Below are positions 24,947-39,900 of a stretch of DNA of 64,000 bases, in pieces. How positions within the stretch are numbered: position 1 is the stretch's first letter; the number at the start of each line of letters is the position of its first letter. The notes beneath the pieces were generated by a model. That model was given only the letters and a program-made list of their open reading frames with translations, was not told the DNA's origin and searched no databases. The stretch is taken from the NCBI GenBank assembly GCA_910591455.2, contig OU342816.1, positions 6,859,576 to 6,923,575 of the forward strand, in the 5' to 3' direction. The stretch comes from Pholis gunnellus (Eukaryota > Chordata > Actinopteri > Perciformes > Pholidae). The translations under genes were made by a program, and so were the position numbers.

Positions 24947-24965
24947 ATGTCGGGACAGTCTTTGA
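24708..24965 (+). other. Upstream open reading frame overlapping the picalm start
   Basis: ATG at 24708 opens an 85-codon frame, offset from picalm, that passes through the picalm ATG (24947) and stops at 24963-24965, a 19-nt overlap. The encoded sequence has a long leucine run from CTC repeats near its start and a Ser/Thr-rich part near its end. The ATG context (C at -3, A at +4) is weak. If transcription starts upstream, this frame would compete with picalm translation. It is more likely regulatory than a functional protein. Confidence 0.4.
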
Positions 24966-27900
24966 CGGACCGGATCGCCGCGGCGCAGCACAGCATGACC
25001 GGGTCTGCCATCAGCAAAGCCGTCTGCAAGGCCACGACGCACGAAGTCAGCGGACCCAAGAAGAAGCACCTTGACTGTAGGTTAAGCATGCCATCACTGC
25101 TTACTGTATAGATAGCCTGCATGCATCAAGCTACCAGCATCTTTCCTCACAAAGGATAGCTTGTATAAACAGCATCTGTTATGCCCCCCCCCCCCCCCCC
25201 CTCTTTCTCTCTCTCATCCGGCCCGGTTATGTTTGCAGCCTCTTTAATTAGACACCACATTCCCTTAGATTAAAATGGGATCTACGCATCAAATCACGGC
25301 TACAATGTATTTGGCTATTAGTGTGACCAGTAAATCTGTATATAAGGCGAGAGGCAATCAGCCGGTGCATGTCAGTCAGGGGAAATAGGCCACTCTGGTA
25401 TGGGCTAATCATATTGCAACCAGCCGCTTTACAGTGTAGGCCCATCCATTATTAACGCCACTATCAGCGGCAGCACTACATCCTCTCTCTGGAGACACTT
25501 CTGAACAAAATGTGCGTTATTTCTGCAGCATCACCAACATCGTCTTTTAGGTTTCTATAATGTCACATTCAAGTTCACTGTCATGTCCTCTGGTGCATTA
25601 CAGTCATTAATGGATGTGTTACTGCTGTCAGTCCTGAGGTGCTGGAGGAGCAGAGAGTCAGTGTGTGTACTGCTCTGCTGCTGGGTGTTACAATGAGGCG
25701 TTTGAGCAGACAGATTCTTTATCTCCACATTCTGCTAATTAGCCGTGTGTGCAAACTGTAGCAATTGTGTACACATGGGAGAAGGAGGATTCCTCACATG
25801 TAGATTTTGACAGTGATTATTAGATTAGGTGGATTTTCTATAATTACTTGACATGATCGATGGAGAGCACGGGTAATCAATGGGGCCGACAGAGTCAGAG
25901 TCACAGGCAGTCAGTCCGGACAGCTAGAACAGACAGACACAGACGAGTGAATAGCAAGATGGCTAATCAAGAGGAAATCAGTCCGAGAGGAACAACAAGG
26001 CAGGTAGCCAAACAACCTGAGAGTCAGCCATCCAGCTACACACCCAGCCAGTCGGCCGGCAAGTTTGGCAGTGGATTAGTCAGTCATGTCCACAGCAGAG
26101 GTCACACTGGGAATTCTGGACTCCCTCACAAGATGTGCCACCGGGCGCCTCAACACAATACATCGAAATCAGGGCGGTATCACTCTATCCTACAAAAAAG
26201 GCCATTAAAGCAGGAAAAAAACCCACCCAGTGGGGGGGTTTGAAAAGGTTCAGAAATGCACTTACGATGAAAAAGCCCTTTTGTGACTCCTGAATTGCAA
26301 CACCGAGTAATTACTTCTGCTTTGATTTCACACAAATCTTATCTAGATTGTGACCACCACTAAAAGCTAATTATCTATGTTTTTTCAGTGTTACTGCTGG
26401 TAGCCATTTGTGAGGGTTCAAATCTTGGCTGGTACAGATGAGGATTTCTAAAGGTACATTAGCCAACACTGACTGTGATTTTTAATTTCTAAAGAAAATC
26501 AAGCCAATTGATGTTTCTAAATAAAGTATTATTATAAGTGCAGAAGAAAATAAACAGTTGAAGGGCATCAAGTGGCACCATTATTGGTTTATTGTTGTGC
26601 TTCCTGGCGAAGCCACACTTTTATAAGAACACAATATTAAATGGTTATTAAATGGCTCTCAGAAACAAGCAAATGTCACTTAACTCAAGGGTGAGAGCAG
26701 ATATTCTTAAAATAGAATTTACATGACAAATTTTCATCCGTCAAATGGATTGTAAGAAAAGGTTCATACTGCTGCTCTCAAGGACAATGAAGTTTCTCTC
26801 ATAATAGGTCAGTTCATTGTAGTCGAGGTGGTTACATGAGGCGTTTCCGGCTCTTATTCCGATCATTAGTCAAATAAAAAGCTCCATGCCAAAGCAGAAA
26901 CTGAAGGCCTGGCTCAATTCACTCCCCTGGAAGACTGAATTGAATTTTTTTAGCTGAATGAATGTTTTGTACTTGAGCCATTCAGATGCAGCTGTTCTAA
27001 TAGACACAGCTAGCTTTCACAATAAAACACTTTCTATTTCCTTCTAGAGGGGCCTCGCTTCTCCATCCAGGACATGATATAACATAGAACTCTGGCATTA
27101 TATTGAGTGCAGACGCTGCGTTTTCACGGTTTAATGGAAGACGCAGTGAGTTTGTGATCAGGAGGTCAGTGGATCTACAGTAATCCCTGGTGGTGGGGAA
27201 GTGAATAAAGAATGCAAAGAAAAGGCAATTAACTCAACTGCTCTAAAAGGAGCTTCTGGTGATTCAGCAGTACAAGAGTGCGGGTCAATCTCAGGTCTGA
27301 AAGTTTAGGTGTGTGTGACCCACGACCTCTTTGTGTAACTCTCAGCAGGACTGACAAATGGACAAAATCAACGTGGGTAACAGAAAAGGCTTAGAGGAAC
27401 AACGTATAATGAAACAGTGGTCGCTGGCAAATATTTAAAATCACTGGAGCTAACTTCACGTTTACATCAGAACAAACGGAACCTGGGCATTGATTCTGAA
27501 TCGGTTTACCTAATCTGAGAGGTTTGATAACTACAAACAACGTTTCAATTACCTCGAAAATATACTGAACTTGCTATCGACCCCTCCTTTCCAGGCTCAG
27601 TAAAAGGAATAGATGAAGTGCTGTGCCGTTTCTCCAAATACAACGCACGATAAATTAAACACATTGCTGCCCATTGAAGCTATTCAGAGTGTCTCACCGG
27701 CATCTCTTTTTGAATATTGTGTCATGACCTTGACAGACTGGTTGGTGACATAAACGGCCAATGTTGATTATTTACTAGCTCACAGCAATGATGAGCATGA
27801 CAGACGGAGTAATGGGATTTCACTTTCACAAGTCAGTCTTCTGCATGGCTGAGATAGTAGAGAGCAGCGATAGAAATAAGATTCATCACACATAGAATAG

Positions 27901-30900
27901 TAATCAGGCCAAAAATGACCTTCTGCCCTGAAAGCAACACAGCTGCGATATTCTGCATATGATTTATTTGGTTGTGTGTCATGGTTGTAATAGTGATGTA
28001 CCGTAGAGGCAACAAAACGTGTGGAGAATAATCAAAGACCTTGTGCACCTTAGTGGCCACATTTTTGGCCTTCCAGCCAAATTAAGTGACACAGATAAGA
28101 CGATGCAATGATGCCAGAAGAAGAGAAATCGACGGCGTGGCTTTGACTTACAGGAATGAATGGATACCTTCACACACTTACTCCCACATGTGTGTGTCAG
28201 TATAATGACCCCATCTTGCAATGCATTTTCATGTCGCGAAAATGACTCACTTTATCTAAAGCCAAGGTCTTGAAACATCTTTAAAAAAAAGTTTTTATTA
28301 CATTTAAAGCAGTCACTCATACTTTAAGACACTGGTTTTACATCTGATCCTAACTAGCATTACAAATGCCGTGAATTTAACTTGACTACACCGTGTTGTC
28401 ATCTTCTTCTTCTAATTAATGTTTGCACAACGTTATCCTTAATCCTATTTATAAATGTGTTATTGATGTACATTCTATCCTATGTACCGCAGCTTATCAA
28501 TAATCCCAGTTGGCAGTCGATATTTCATCACATTCTTCTGGCAATCTGTCACACGTCTATGATTAAATCCTAGCTGATGTATTATCACCCAAAGGAATGC
28601 GTGCAGGTGGACCCAGCATTTGACTGAATGGCTTCGGCGTAATTGTATTTAAGTAGAAGCATGTGTGCTTTGCTATTACTCTGTGAAAAGTTAAATAATA
28701 TATTTAAACAAGTTGTGATAGCTGCTCTGTAGGCTGTCCTTAGCCACAGCGGTCCTTTGTGCTAAATGCTAACATCAGCGTTCAAGACAGCTGGCCAACA
28801 GTGTCCAAAAAAAGACTTAATTCTGGAGTTTTTCACTCTTAACCGAATTTCTTGCATCTAATTGAACAAACTGTCACAACAAAAATAAAACGTGCCACAT
28901 AAATACAGTCTGAATGCTAAATAAAAAAGGTAGCCATTTTTACAGTCCAGTCCTCACAAGCGTACATAATGTCATGACCGCAAAAACAATATTGCATGTT
29001 GGTGAGGATTTAAACTTAAACATAAAATACTGCAGCTAACATGTGAAGCTAGCCAATTTGTTGAGCGAGCTAGCATGAGCTGTTAATTAGCTCATGCGCT
29101 ATACTATTCTCCATTAAAACAAAAAAATACAGCACAAAAAATAGACACGGATTTGTCAAACCACCCTAAACCAGACAAACAAACTAATATTTAGCAGATA
29201 TAATATAATGCTAACCATGTTCACCTTTTTTAGTTTAGCGTGTTAGCATGCTAGCATTTGCAAACTAAACATAAAGTACAACTGAAGCTGGTGGGAGCGT
29301 CATTCGTTTTTCAGGTACTCTGGTCACAAAGCAAAGGAGCGGACAAGTTAAACTGATGATGGCGCACTGTGAAAAGTTAACATACATGTTTGCACCAAAT
29401 TTCATTGGGATACATCCAATAGTTGTTGAGATATTGACATTGACATTCACACAGCGATGACGCTACAGGGGCTAAAAAGTGTGAAGCAGGTCCACCTTAC
29501 TGGTGTGTCTGTTCACTTGTGACAGGAAACATTAATTAGCCAAAATCAATATGGACCCATTAATTATTAAGCCAGGAAGGAAATTCTCAAACAAACCATT
29601 AACAATGAGTAAAGAATGGCTGAACACTATATGTACCGTTTTGATATTAATGCCCTGAAATTTTATTCGGAGATGAAAAAAAAAAGTCCTTATTTATTTT
29701 TAGAGGGGATTCCAGGGTACTACAGAAGTAAAGCTTCATCGCGGTCGGGTATAAATCATGCTCCTTTTTTTATGTTAGCATTTCTGTATATGGATATTTA
29801 CTAACAACGTGTTTGAGAATCATTTGGTGATGCTTAAATATTGTTTTCTACAGGCTTCACTTTCCACTTTCAGATATTGGAAGACCTTTATATTTGTCCT
29901 TCATGCAGGGAAGCAAATGACGTTAATGCAGCAGAGTGAGAGAGCCAGTCATGGCAGGCAAAGTTGGACGAGTCGATGAAGACTATAATCAATATTGTAG
30001 GAGTTATTATCGTCTGTGTTGTTGCCCCTGAGGTTTTCACACTACTGAATAACATAAGAAGTGAAGATGAACAGGATTGAAGCATTAGCTGCAGTGAAAC
30101 TGCCGGTGCAACGGCTGCCTTTGACATGCATCAAAAACTTAACCGTAGTATCAACTGGCACTCTTTTGTATCCAGCGTTTCAGTGGGCGCAGAAAACATC
30201 AGAGAGCTTCCAAATAAACCCTGATAACCTCTGATCCTGTGGAAGAAGGATTTGCCTCAGAAACCAAACCTTGCTTGAAGTTTTCTCAGCACGCAAATGT
30301 CTCTCTCCGCCTCTCTTTGAATACAAGTTCACTTCCTCTCACTCCCCCAGTGGTTTCACTTACTGAATCTGTCTTTTTAAATCTAGTTTATTTATTTGTC
30401 ATAATATATGTTGATGTGTTGTTCTTTTCCATGTTGTGCTCTGCTGTCAAATTCAAGTAAAATTGCTTCTCATCTTTAAGTTTTCCATCTCATCTGGTCA
30501 TATTCCTGATTTATTCCTATTGTTGTTTGGTCACTTGGTTCCGTCACTAAATGAGGCATTTATTTTACACGAACATTAGTATTAGAGCCTGTTCCTGACC
30601 GGGTTTTAAATAATCTGCTCAGCCTCAAGTTTTTACAGTACTGCAGAGTCTAAACAGGGATTTTCAGAGCAGAATAGTGAAATAAATGTAATTGGTTTAT
30701 CCAGAAAAAGATCTTTAACGTCACTGAACAGATTGTATGAAGCAGCTCTACAAGTGCACAATACGGTCCATTTACAATACAGTCCAAGGGTTTTTCTGTA
30801 AAACACACAAGGTCAGGTTTCAGAGAATAAATAATCTTTGTAATTGGAGATTTGAATCTTTAATTTTTAGTAATCCAACTGAATCACAGCTAAATAAGCT

Positions 30901-33900
30901 ATGCAGAATATGCAGCATACAGGGCACATAAACATGTTTCTGCTGTTTAAGAGCTTGGTTCTTTAACGAGGGAGTCAGTAAATCTTTGAGATTAAACAGA
31001 GGCCGAACATATTTCACATTTTGATCTTTTGCCAGAGAAATCCTTGAAGAATTTAGGGCATTGTTCCACCAATCTGACCTCATTGTGTGTTTAGTGTTCA
31101 CAGCTGAATTCTGAATGACATACCATTGTTCACATAAAACTGAAAACTTCTCGCTTTTGCATTTAAAATTGATCCTGTTCCTGAGTTAACTTGGCAGTTC
31201 TTCATTAAAAATACACGTCAGCTATCAGCCTGCCATCTTGTCGGACATTTTAAATCCAACAAACAGCAGAACGTTGAGCTATTTTACTTTTCAAATGTGT
31301 TCCACATTTGCTTTGAACAGATAATTTACACTCTAAATGAGAGTCCCCATTCGGTAAACATTTGAGTCAACTCAGTCTTTGTGACATGAGTTCATTGTGA
31401 ACATGAGTTCATGGTCTCAATAACTAGTTTCAAGTCTTTATCAATACAGCATGATGTTCATTTCGTACATTATTGTCCCATTTAGTCTAAAATAAAGCAG
31501 AGTATGCTTTAGGGCGGGCTGCCTTGTGACTGACAGCTCGTTACCACGGCATTGTCCGGTCTGCTAGTTTCCTGTGTTTTCATCTTACAACTTTAACCCT
31601 TTCACAGTGTGTTTCATGAAAGTCATGTCTAAGTCAGCGTTGGTTGTCCTTAGCTCCACCCTCTCGTTTTTTTACTTCTGGTTGTAAAAAAACAAAATGG
31701 CGACGGTCAAAGATCAAGATGGCGACAGACAAAAATGCCGAAATGACTACGTCCAATACAGTCTATGGTTTTATTCCATTATTGTTAATGGAATAAAACT
31801 GTGACTCATTATTCATCATGGGGCTATTCATTTCACCGTTTTAGTTTTTTTCAAAGTATGCATCCATTGTTGATGTTGAGTTGACCTTGTAACATCATTT
31901 TCCATCTTCTTAGTTTCTTCTTTTTGGGCATTTTGGTGGATAGTAGGCGTCACTGTTGAATAGAAGCCACACAATTTGATTTTGTGATACAGTAGGTTCT
32001 GATTCATCTGTCTATTCAGGCTCTATCATTATTTAATCATTTATTCATTATACGAGTGCTGATATTGAGAGAGTCAAAATGAATGCACCATTCGATAAGA
32101 CTGCCTTCATCGTGGAGGTTCATTCATTCCATTGATTCTCAATAACTCAACCTGTAAGCTCTCTAAGGTAATAAATTATGATGTTGGCATGTGGCTGGTG
32201 CTTTTATTCACAGTGACTTACAGTAAGTGAAAAATGCAGCGGTCTGAGTTGAAGGACACGTGAATGTTCATAGCAGTCAAACCTGCGACTTTACAGATGA
32301 CCTCTAACCTCTTGGCCACACGCCTGTTTTCTATAACCTTTGTTTATCATAAACCAATACAATTATTGGTTTATTCGTTTACAGCTTTCTCTGTATGTCC
32401 AGAATAGTTTATGTTATTTGTTTTGTGTCCTCCAGACCTGATCCACTGCACCAATGAGCTGAACGTCAGCATCCCCCACCTGGCAGACACACTGCTGGAG
32501 CGCACGGCCAGCAACAGCTGGATAGTGGTTTTCAAAGCGCTCATCACCACACACCACCTCATGATGTACGGCAACGAGGTGAGCAAAAATTCTCAGGACG
32601 ACAAGAAAGTAGTTTGGCATCTTGAATTAAAAAGCTTGTTTCAATGTGATCAAAGATGTTACGTGGCCTCAACAGAAAAAAAAAAAAGCTCTAAAAATGT
32701 TCTCATAGCAGTGATTTTAATGTTTTCATCAATATTGCTGTCATAATCCTGGGTGTTAGCTTGATTTATTGCTCAATACAATAGGATACACAGTCGTGAA
32801 GAAGAAACTGCCGTGCCCTGCCACAAGCTTGATGGTCAACTCCAATAGCGATCTATGCCGGGATCGTTCGTCCAGCTAGTTGTAACAGTGGGAAGCTGCA
32901 GAATATCAGCTTCAGGACGAGCTCACTAGTGCTGAATTGATTTGTCAATTTTCCATTAGTCAATGGACAGAAAACCAATCAAAAACAATTTAGATAGTCT
33001 ATTAATTGTTGGGAACACTTTATACAGATTTATTGATAATGCAATTGTTAGTTGCAGGCCAACACAAGATGATGAACTATTAATGAAGCATTAGAAAAGT
33101 GCACATGGGAGTCAATGAAACAAAAGATATTTCCTGTTCAATCTAATGCTCCCTGAGCCCCCCGCCTCCATACACACAGACTGATTGCCAATCGGCTAGC
33201 TCGAGTCATTGATGTGTCCGGAATCTGACATTTTGCTCACAAGGCTGTAGCAATTTCTCTCCAACTCTTGCGGCGACTTTCTCTGAAGCGGGTATCTTCC
33301 ACACGTGCAACAAGGACTGATGATGTATACCGCTGACATTTCAATGGCCAGTGTGACAAATCACCTCGCTCCGCTCGCTCACACTACAGGAGCAACATCC
33401 AAAACATCAAACATGTTAAACGATGAGCGTGTCAGACTAGAGAGAGGGATTACAGCGGGTACACTGACCCTCTCAAAAGTTTTCAAACAACAAAGTTTTC
33501 GCAGCACAAATAGTGACGGTATGTTCTGAGTTTACCTGCCCAGAAAAACCCATTAATTGGCACCTTTACTTCCTTCATGTGATGCTTTTGTTGTCAAAAC
33601 AGGATGCTGGAATGGGATCATTGTTCAATTTTACACTGACCTTTAAAAACAAGGGCAGCTACAGTTTTGAAGGAAGTCAAAGTGTCCATTTCATGACTTT
33701 AAGCTGACAAACTCTCTGTGAAATGCTTTTAAAGCCGCAACTCCTGTCTAGAAACAAACCCTTCGCTTTGCGTGACATAGACACCGTTATTGTGTCTGAG
33801 TGGACTTGACTAGATGTTGTCAGGAAACAGCATCAGATAAGTCACTAACTCTTTCCTCTCTTTTTTTTTCCCCCCATCAGAGATTGATGCAGTACCTTGC

Positions 33901-36900
33901 CTCCAGAAACACGCTCTTCAACCTCAACAACTTTCTAGATAAGGCTGCACTACAAGGTGATTTAATGCTATTTGGCTGTTTGTAAACTCAGCAGTGCTGC
34001 ACATCTAACATAATGACTTTATGTCAGACTCTCGCTGGCTCTGCAACACTATCAATAAGCCCATTTCAGAGCTGATTTCAAAGGAAAGCTACGGTCCGGG
34101 ACTGAAACACTACAGATAAATGTGCCTGTTGTTGGACACAAGAAGCTGCTGAATGATACTGAAAATGGAAACACATGACTTTGTAATTAATTATACTATA
34201 TACATAAACCTGAAGGTAAAATTGTGCAAAGGCCAGTTTGCTCGTGGAGAAGTTAGTCCACTTCTTATGAGGGGGGATTATAGCTTCTTAACACGGTTTT
34301 GAAAATATAGGCCAAGGTGATCCGTCTCTAACTGCAGCGCCCCCTCTGTGCCCCCGCAGGATATAACATGTCAACTTTCATCAGACGCTACAGCCGCTAC
34401 CTGAATGAAAAAGCCATGTCTTACAGACTAGCAGCAGTGGACTTCACCAAGATGAAGAGAGGGTAACAGACTCAACACACACGTCACATATATGGAGAGG
34501 CATGGGCTTTTTTTTTACCAAAAAAAGTGTTTTTATTTTAATGTTTTACTTCAGTGGGTTGGTAGACACAGCAGATACCCAGTTGTATGTGCAGAGGCAC
34601 TGAAACAGTGACTGCTTTGTGATATGTCCCCTTTAAAGTGTGTTTTTTTATGCTAATCCACAACAGTGTATATCTGAGGAACTTCCTTACACACCTTAGG
34701 TCTCCAGGCCTGATAAATCCTGTGTGTGTGTTGCATGCGTGTTTGTGTGCATGTATTCTTGTCTGCTACCAGAGCTGATGGCGTGATGCGCACCATGACC
34801 ACAGAGAAGCTGATCAAGACTCTGCCAATCATCCAAAACCAGCTGGACGCACTGCTGGATTTCCAGGTAAAACATCTGACTCAAAAGACTCAACACTTGA
34901 TGGTAAAATAGCGTAATATCTTGATCTCTCATTCATTTTCTCTTTCCTCCAGCCTAACTCCAACGAGCTCACCAATGGAGTGATCAACACAGCTTTCATG
35001 TTGCTGTTTAAAGACTCCATACGGTTGTTTGCTGCTTACAACGAAGGGGTCATCAACATGCTGGGTAAACCACACACACACACACACACAATACAGCAGA
35101 TACAGTAGTATTTATGCAGTAATCTGCCTCTGATGATGAGATCACAAGACTGTAGTCTGACTCACTGGATGTAGACCGCAGGTATGAGCCTGCCATTGGC
35201 AGCCTATTTCAGCAGGCATTGTCCTTCCCACTCCGCTATCTATTTTGCGAGGATACCCAGGACTATTGTGATTGCTTTAAACAGCGCTGTTTGGAGATAG
35301 GTCTGGCTATGCGAGACTAACAAGACTCAATCTTTCTTTAAAAAGGGGAAAATCAATTTTTCCTCCGACTGCATCTAAAGGTCCAATTGAAGATCACCTT
35401 CTGTTCTTCCATTAATTACTGAGCCAGTGAGGAGTCAGGGGCTGAGAACAGACCATCAGACCTTTCAATGAGGAGTTCATGAAATGATTCATTACTTAAT
35501 TGACTTGATCTACGGCTCTTCAACTATGGTTAAATAGTAACTGGGACTCTATGAGGAATATACTTTAGCTTTAATCTGCACCAGATGTGCGGGATTATCA
35601 GGAGAAATCAGTATCAGGTTGATTTTGAAGTCGTTTTTTTTTATTGTATACACTTTCTAACATCATCTAGCAACTCAATGGGCTAAAATAAGGTATTTAC
35701 TGATGGCGAATATGTGGTTTTCCCTGATTTGTGAATAAACAGTGATTTTGTGCTGATTTTGGAATGTTTTTTCTGATACACAGAGAAATACTTTGACATG
35801 AAGAAGAACCAGTGCAAAGAAGCTTTGGAGATCTACAAGACTTTCCTCAACAGGATGACCAAACTGTCTGAGTTTCTCAAAGTGGCAGAGGTAACGTTCG
35901 TTTGTCCTGCTGCTCCTCCACGGAGGAAACAGAGTTATACGCCACTGGAGAGAGCGAGAATATCTGTCTGGGGCGAATCTCGACAGCCTCCTATGAAGGA
36001 ACATCCATGTTCAATTATAATTTGATCCCGTTTCTCAGACGAATTTCACCTGCAGAGAAAATCCACTTAAACCTGTTGAGATTCGCTCCAAACTTCTGTT
36101 TCCCTTTGGATCTGATTTACGGTTGCTATTTTCGAACCTAAAACTGACCGTAGATCAGTGTCCAGGGGCTCTCCTTAATCTTCCCAAGTCTTTTTTTGCC
36201 TCTAGATTTTCCTCCTGTTTCTGTCCTTCTCTTGTCCTGACCAGGGGAGGGGGTGACTCCATGACAAGTGATTAATGGCTGAGTCTTAGCCTATCAGGGA
36301 GTCACTCGTGTAGAGCTTCCAGTTGAGGGACCCCTCGCGTGCTGCCTGTTCACATGCCTGCACTGCATGCCCAAGCAAGCTCTTTTTCTATCCCTATCTC
36401 TGTCCTCTTCCTCTTATTTTATTTCCTCTCTTTTCTTAAAAAACAACAACGTTATAATGGCTGTTATCCAATGAACAGTTGCAGTTCTTCCTAGACTGCA
36501 CAGTGAAGATAAACAGTGTTATCCTGCGTTGTGTTATCCCGTGCGCCATCTTCAAAAGCTTTCTCTCTGCTTGGTTTCGTTCCTATTTGGAAGGTTTGGG
36601 GTGCAGCCACTCGATCCAAAGAAAAAAAACAACAACAGACTAACGTTGACTTTAAGGACCCATTCATTTTATCTGTCTAACAAAATGTGTGTTTGTCTGT
36701 TTGTGTGTCATCTGTGCCCCCCCCTTTTCTCTTTCTGTTCAAAGTCAACATTAGTTGAGTGTCTTCCTTTTGGATGTTTCTTACCTCGCAGTCACGTGAC
36801 CTGTTGTCTGCCCTCTCTGCCCTGCCTGTTCAATCAGTCGGTGTGCTCAGCATTCATTTCAAACCAGTCTCCAGATCTCAGTGTGTGTGTGTTTGTGTGT

Positions 36901-39900
36901 ATTTATAAGTGTGTGTACATAAACTGTGTATATATATATATAGGTGTTTGTATGCGTGTGCATGCTCCCTCCTCCTCTGTTGTCTTTTATTTGTTTTCCT
37001 TTCCAGCCACTGCATGAAGTAATGAATGCTTGAGTTTGATTCTTCTTTCTCCCTCCTCCTCCTCCTCTTCCTCCTTCACACGCCTCTTCCCTTTTTTTTC
37101 CTTCTTTTTTTTTTAACTCTGTTGGATTTTTTTGGTTTATTTCTTGTTTTATTATTACATTTGGTTTATTTTTTATTTTGCCTCCCTCCTCCCTCCCTTA
37201 CCCCTCCCCTCCTTTTTTGTGACACAGCGAGTTGGGATAGATCAGGGCGACAGCCCCGATCTCACACAGGTCAGTCTACATCTCATCTCAATCAGTCAAT
37301 CAACCAATCAGTCAACCAGTATTTAAATCCGTCAAGTCAATGCTTCATTCTAAACGCTCCCGTTCCCTACTCACCCTACAGACCTGCCCACACTGCAGCT
37401 GCCATGTCCTCCTCTCTTCTTCACTCTCCTTAACTTCTTCGCCTTTTTTCCTTTTCTCTAGAATAGAGAGGAAACAATAAATGAAGACCTGCATATAGCC
37501 TTGAAGCACATTTAGTTTTTCACAATTTCTAAGCATTAGCGCAGAGAATTTCATTTTTTTTCCATTATCTAAATCATTGCAAAACAAATTTTACTCTTCG
37601 GTGCGATGTTTTGAAAGCAGCTGTATGCAGCTGAATATCAAAAGTTTTTAGCCATTTCTATTTTAGACATCCATGACCGGGGCTTATTATTTCCACAGCC
37701 GTATTTCTGGCATTTGTACCCAGTGTAAATATCAAGGCTTGTCTCTTCATTCAAAGGCTTATCATATAAATAAGTCAGCACAGCTTTATGAAATAGGTTT
37801 TTGCCCACATAAGCAGTGTTCAAATCATTTCCCTGAAAAGATTATGTCCCTTTGCATTAGCTGTGGGGAGAGCAGCGAATGGTTTTTAATAAATAGGTCT
37901 CTGCAAATATGACTTGGATAGGTGTACATAATGCCATCATAAGCACTGCATATCATGGTGAAGGCCACACAAATGTAAAGTATCCTTTTCAATGGAACCA
38001 TAATTGGATGTTTCCAATGTGAGAAATCAGGTAACACACTGACAAGGGAAGACTTTTTTAAATTATTGCCATGTCTGTAGTGCTTAAGAAGACCTTATAT
38101 GCCCTTATTCAACAACATAGTGACCCATGCCTTTACTGAGCTCTAGATATGTGTCTGTTTTACTTTTTAAACCTTCAGCATATTCTAGATTTCTCTGAAG
38201 AAGGATATCCAGAATTCGCATTTTACTCTCTTTCCCCCTTAAAATAAGTATATGAGAAATCTTTTCTTTGCTTGTTGTGTTTTCGTTGTGATCTCTGGTA
38301 CTGAAATGTAAGACTCTAGATGAAAAACATGGTATCACATAGTGGTTCAAATGAACCCATCCATCCTTTTTGTTTTACTATGAAGAGTGCTGGCCAGCTG
38401 CTCGATGTGTATACCTGGTTTTTCACCAGATGTTTACATTTCACTGAGTTAACTTCCCTGGCTTCCAGTGGGATACAATTGTTGTACTTAGCTTTAGCTG
38501 CTGCCTAATTTCCAAACTAAATAAATGAATAATAAATCAATTTGACTGTTAACCACCTAACGTGGAATCCACCAGTTAACTCTCAATTTTTGGACTGTGA
38601 TTTTCTTTACCCGTGTGCGTGTGTAAGTGTGTGTGTTTACGATAGCGTTTGTGCACTGCTGGCCTCTGCATGGGCTCGTTAGACGGTTCAGAGACGTGTT
38701 TGTTGTGTTTCTACTCTGGAGCCCTGCAGATACAACGCTCCGCTGCTCTGTCCTGACCCGTCAGTCCCGCTGTGGACTCGCTTGCATGATCCAAAGGCTG
38801 ATGTTTGCATGCCGGTGAACCAAACCTGATGAAACCAAATGCAAAAAAAAATAAATAAAAAAAAAGAGCAAACAGCTGTTGTAGAGTAGATAATGAATCT
38901 GAGGGTAATGTCTTAATTTTTTGCTGCCGCTTTGTGCGCGTATGTGGGTGAGTGGGATAAAATGAGGAGGTGAGGAGATGGGAGTGAGAGAAAGCGGTTT
39001 GTCCCATTGTGTCCACTTGGCTGTGGTTCTAATGAACCCCATCAACTCCCCTCCCATTTACACCCCCCTTCAGGCTCCCAGCTCTCTCCTGGAGGCTCTG
39101 GAGCAGCATCTAGCCTCTCTGGAGGGCAGGAAGCTTAAGGACCTCTCCGCAGCAAGCAGGTATGATCAGACCGCAAACAAGTTACTCAGATCTGCTGCAA
39201 CAGCCACCTAATACTGCTGCTATTCCTACAGCAATTACTCTTGGTACTACTTGGTACTACTGCCGTCAGGGGGCTACTTCTGTAAAACTACTGGTTCTAC
39301 TTTTATCACAAGACAAACAATGAACAAGACTTGGGCTGCGGCCCTTTTTGCTGGAAGGTTCCTAACTGGGGGAAATGACCCGGAAGTATCCAAGTGGCCA
39401 CCATGATAAGAGATGTTTGAATTCCTTAAATGCCAAGGAAAGGTGCTTCCATGCTTCCTTTATTAGCTCCTTTAGCATAGGAGACACTGGACCTTCCTTT
39501 ACGAAAGGAAAGTAGATAATTCCTCCCCACAATTCAATGCAGCAGCAACATTTAAAATGACGCACCATTCGGCCGTCCATGATAAACAATATGCTTATCT
39601 TACAAAAGGTATAACAATTATACTCAGTCATAAAGTAATGGAATTCATGTTGATGAATAGACAGTGACAATCCTTACAGTTCATATATGTATTTATTTAC
39701 TTCGAACATGTAACAAATACGTGAATAAAATGAACAGTAAGTATAGCAAACTGTCAATGAACAAATTCTCAATAACAAGAAGCATCAGTAAAATACAAAA
39801 GCTAGGCCTATGATAGATTATTAAATTGTTAAAAAACTAAATATAGCCGCACCGTTGAATCAAAATTATTGCACAAAGGAAATATTGATATTGAACACGA

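Larger units (their letters stand above)
25077..32435 (+). other. picalm: picalm intron 1 (7.4 kb)
   Basis: A long first intron. It contains an 18-nt C run at 25184-25201, a low-complexity CAGTC-rich stretch near 25890-26080, and two dispersed repeats (about 28690-29475 and 31505-31768). No nested gene was supported. The 127-codon frame at 25860-26243 has low-complexity composition and no domain. Confidence 0.55.

Noticed and set aside
24608..25069. 153-codon minus-strand frame opposite picalm exon 1
   Set aside because: It is Arg/Val/Glu-rich because it reads the CTC/CAC repeats backwards. There is no domain and it overlaps the certain start of picalm.
25860..26243. 127-codon plus-strand frame in picalm intron 1
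   Set aside because: Ser/Gln/Arg low-complexity sequence from CAGTC-type repeats, with no splice context or domain.
30820..31101. 93-codon minus-strand frame in picalm intron 1
   Set aside because: I could not recognise any transposon or host protein in it, and no start or splice context supports it.
36529..37433. Two plus-strand frames of 162 and 135 codons before picalm exon 8
   Set aside because: They are made of Leu/Phe/Ser/Cys from long T/C-rich intron sequence and run through the genuine exon 8 acceptor in the wrong frame.
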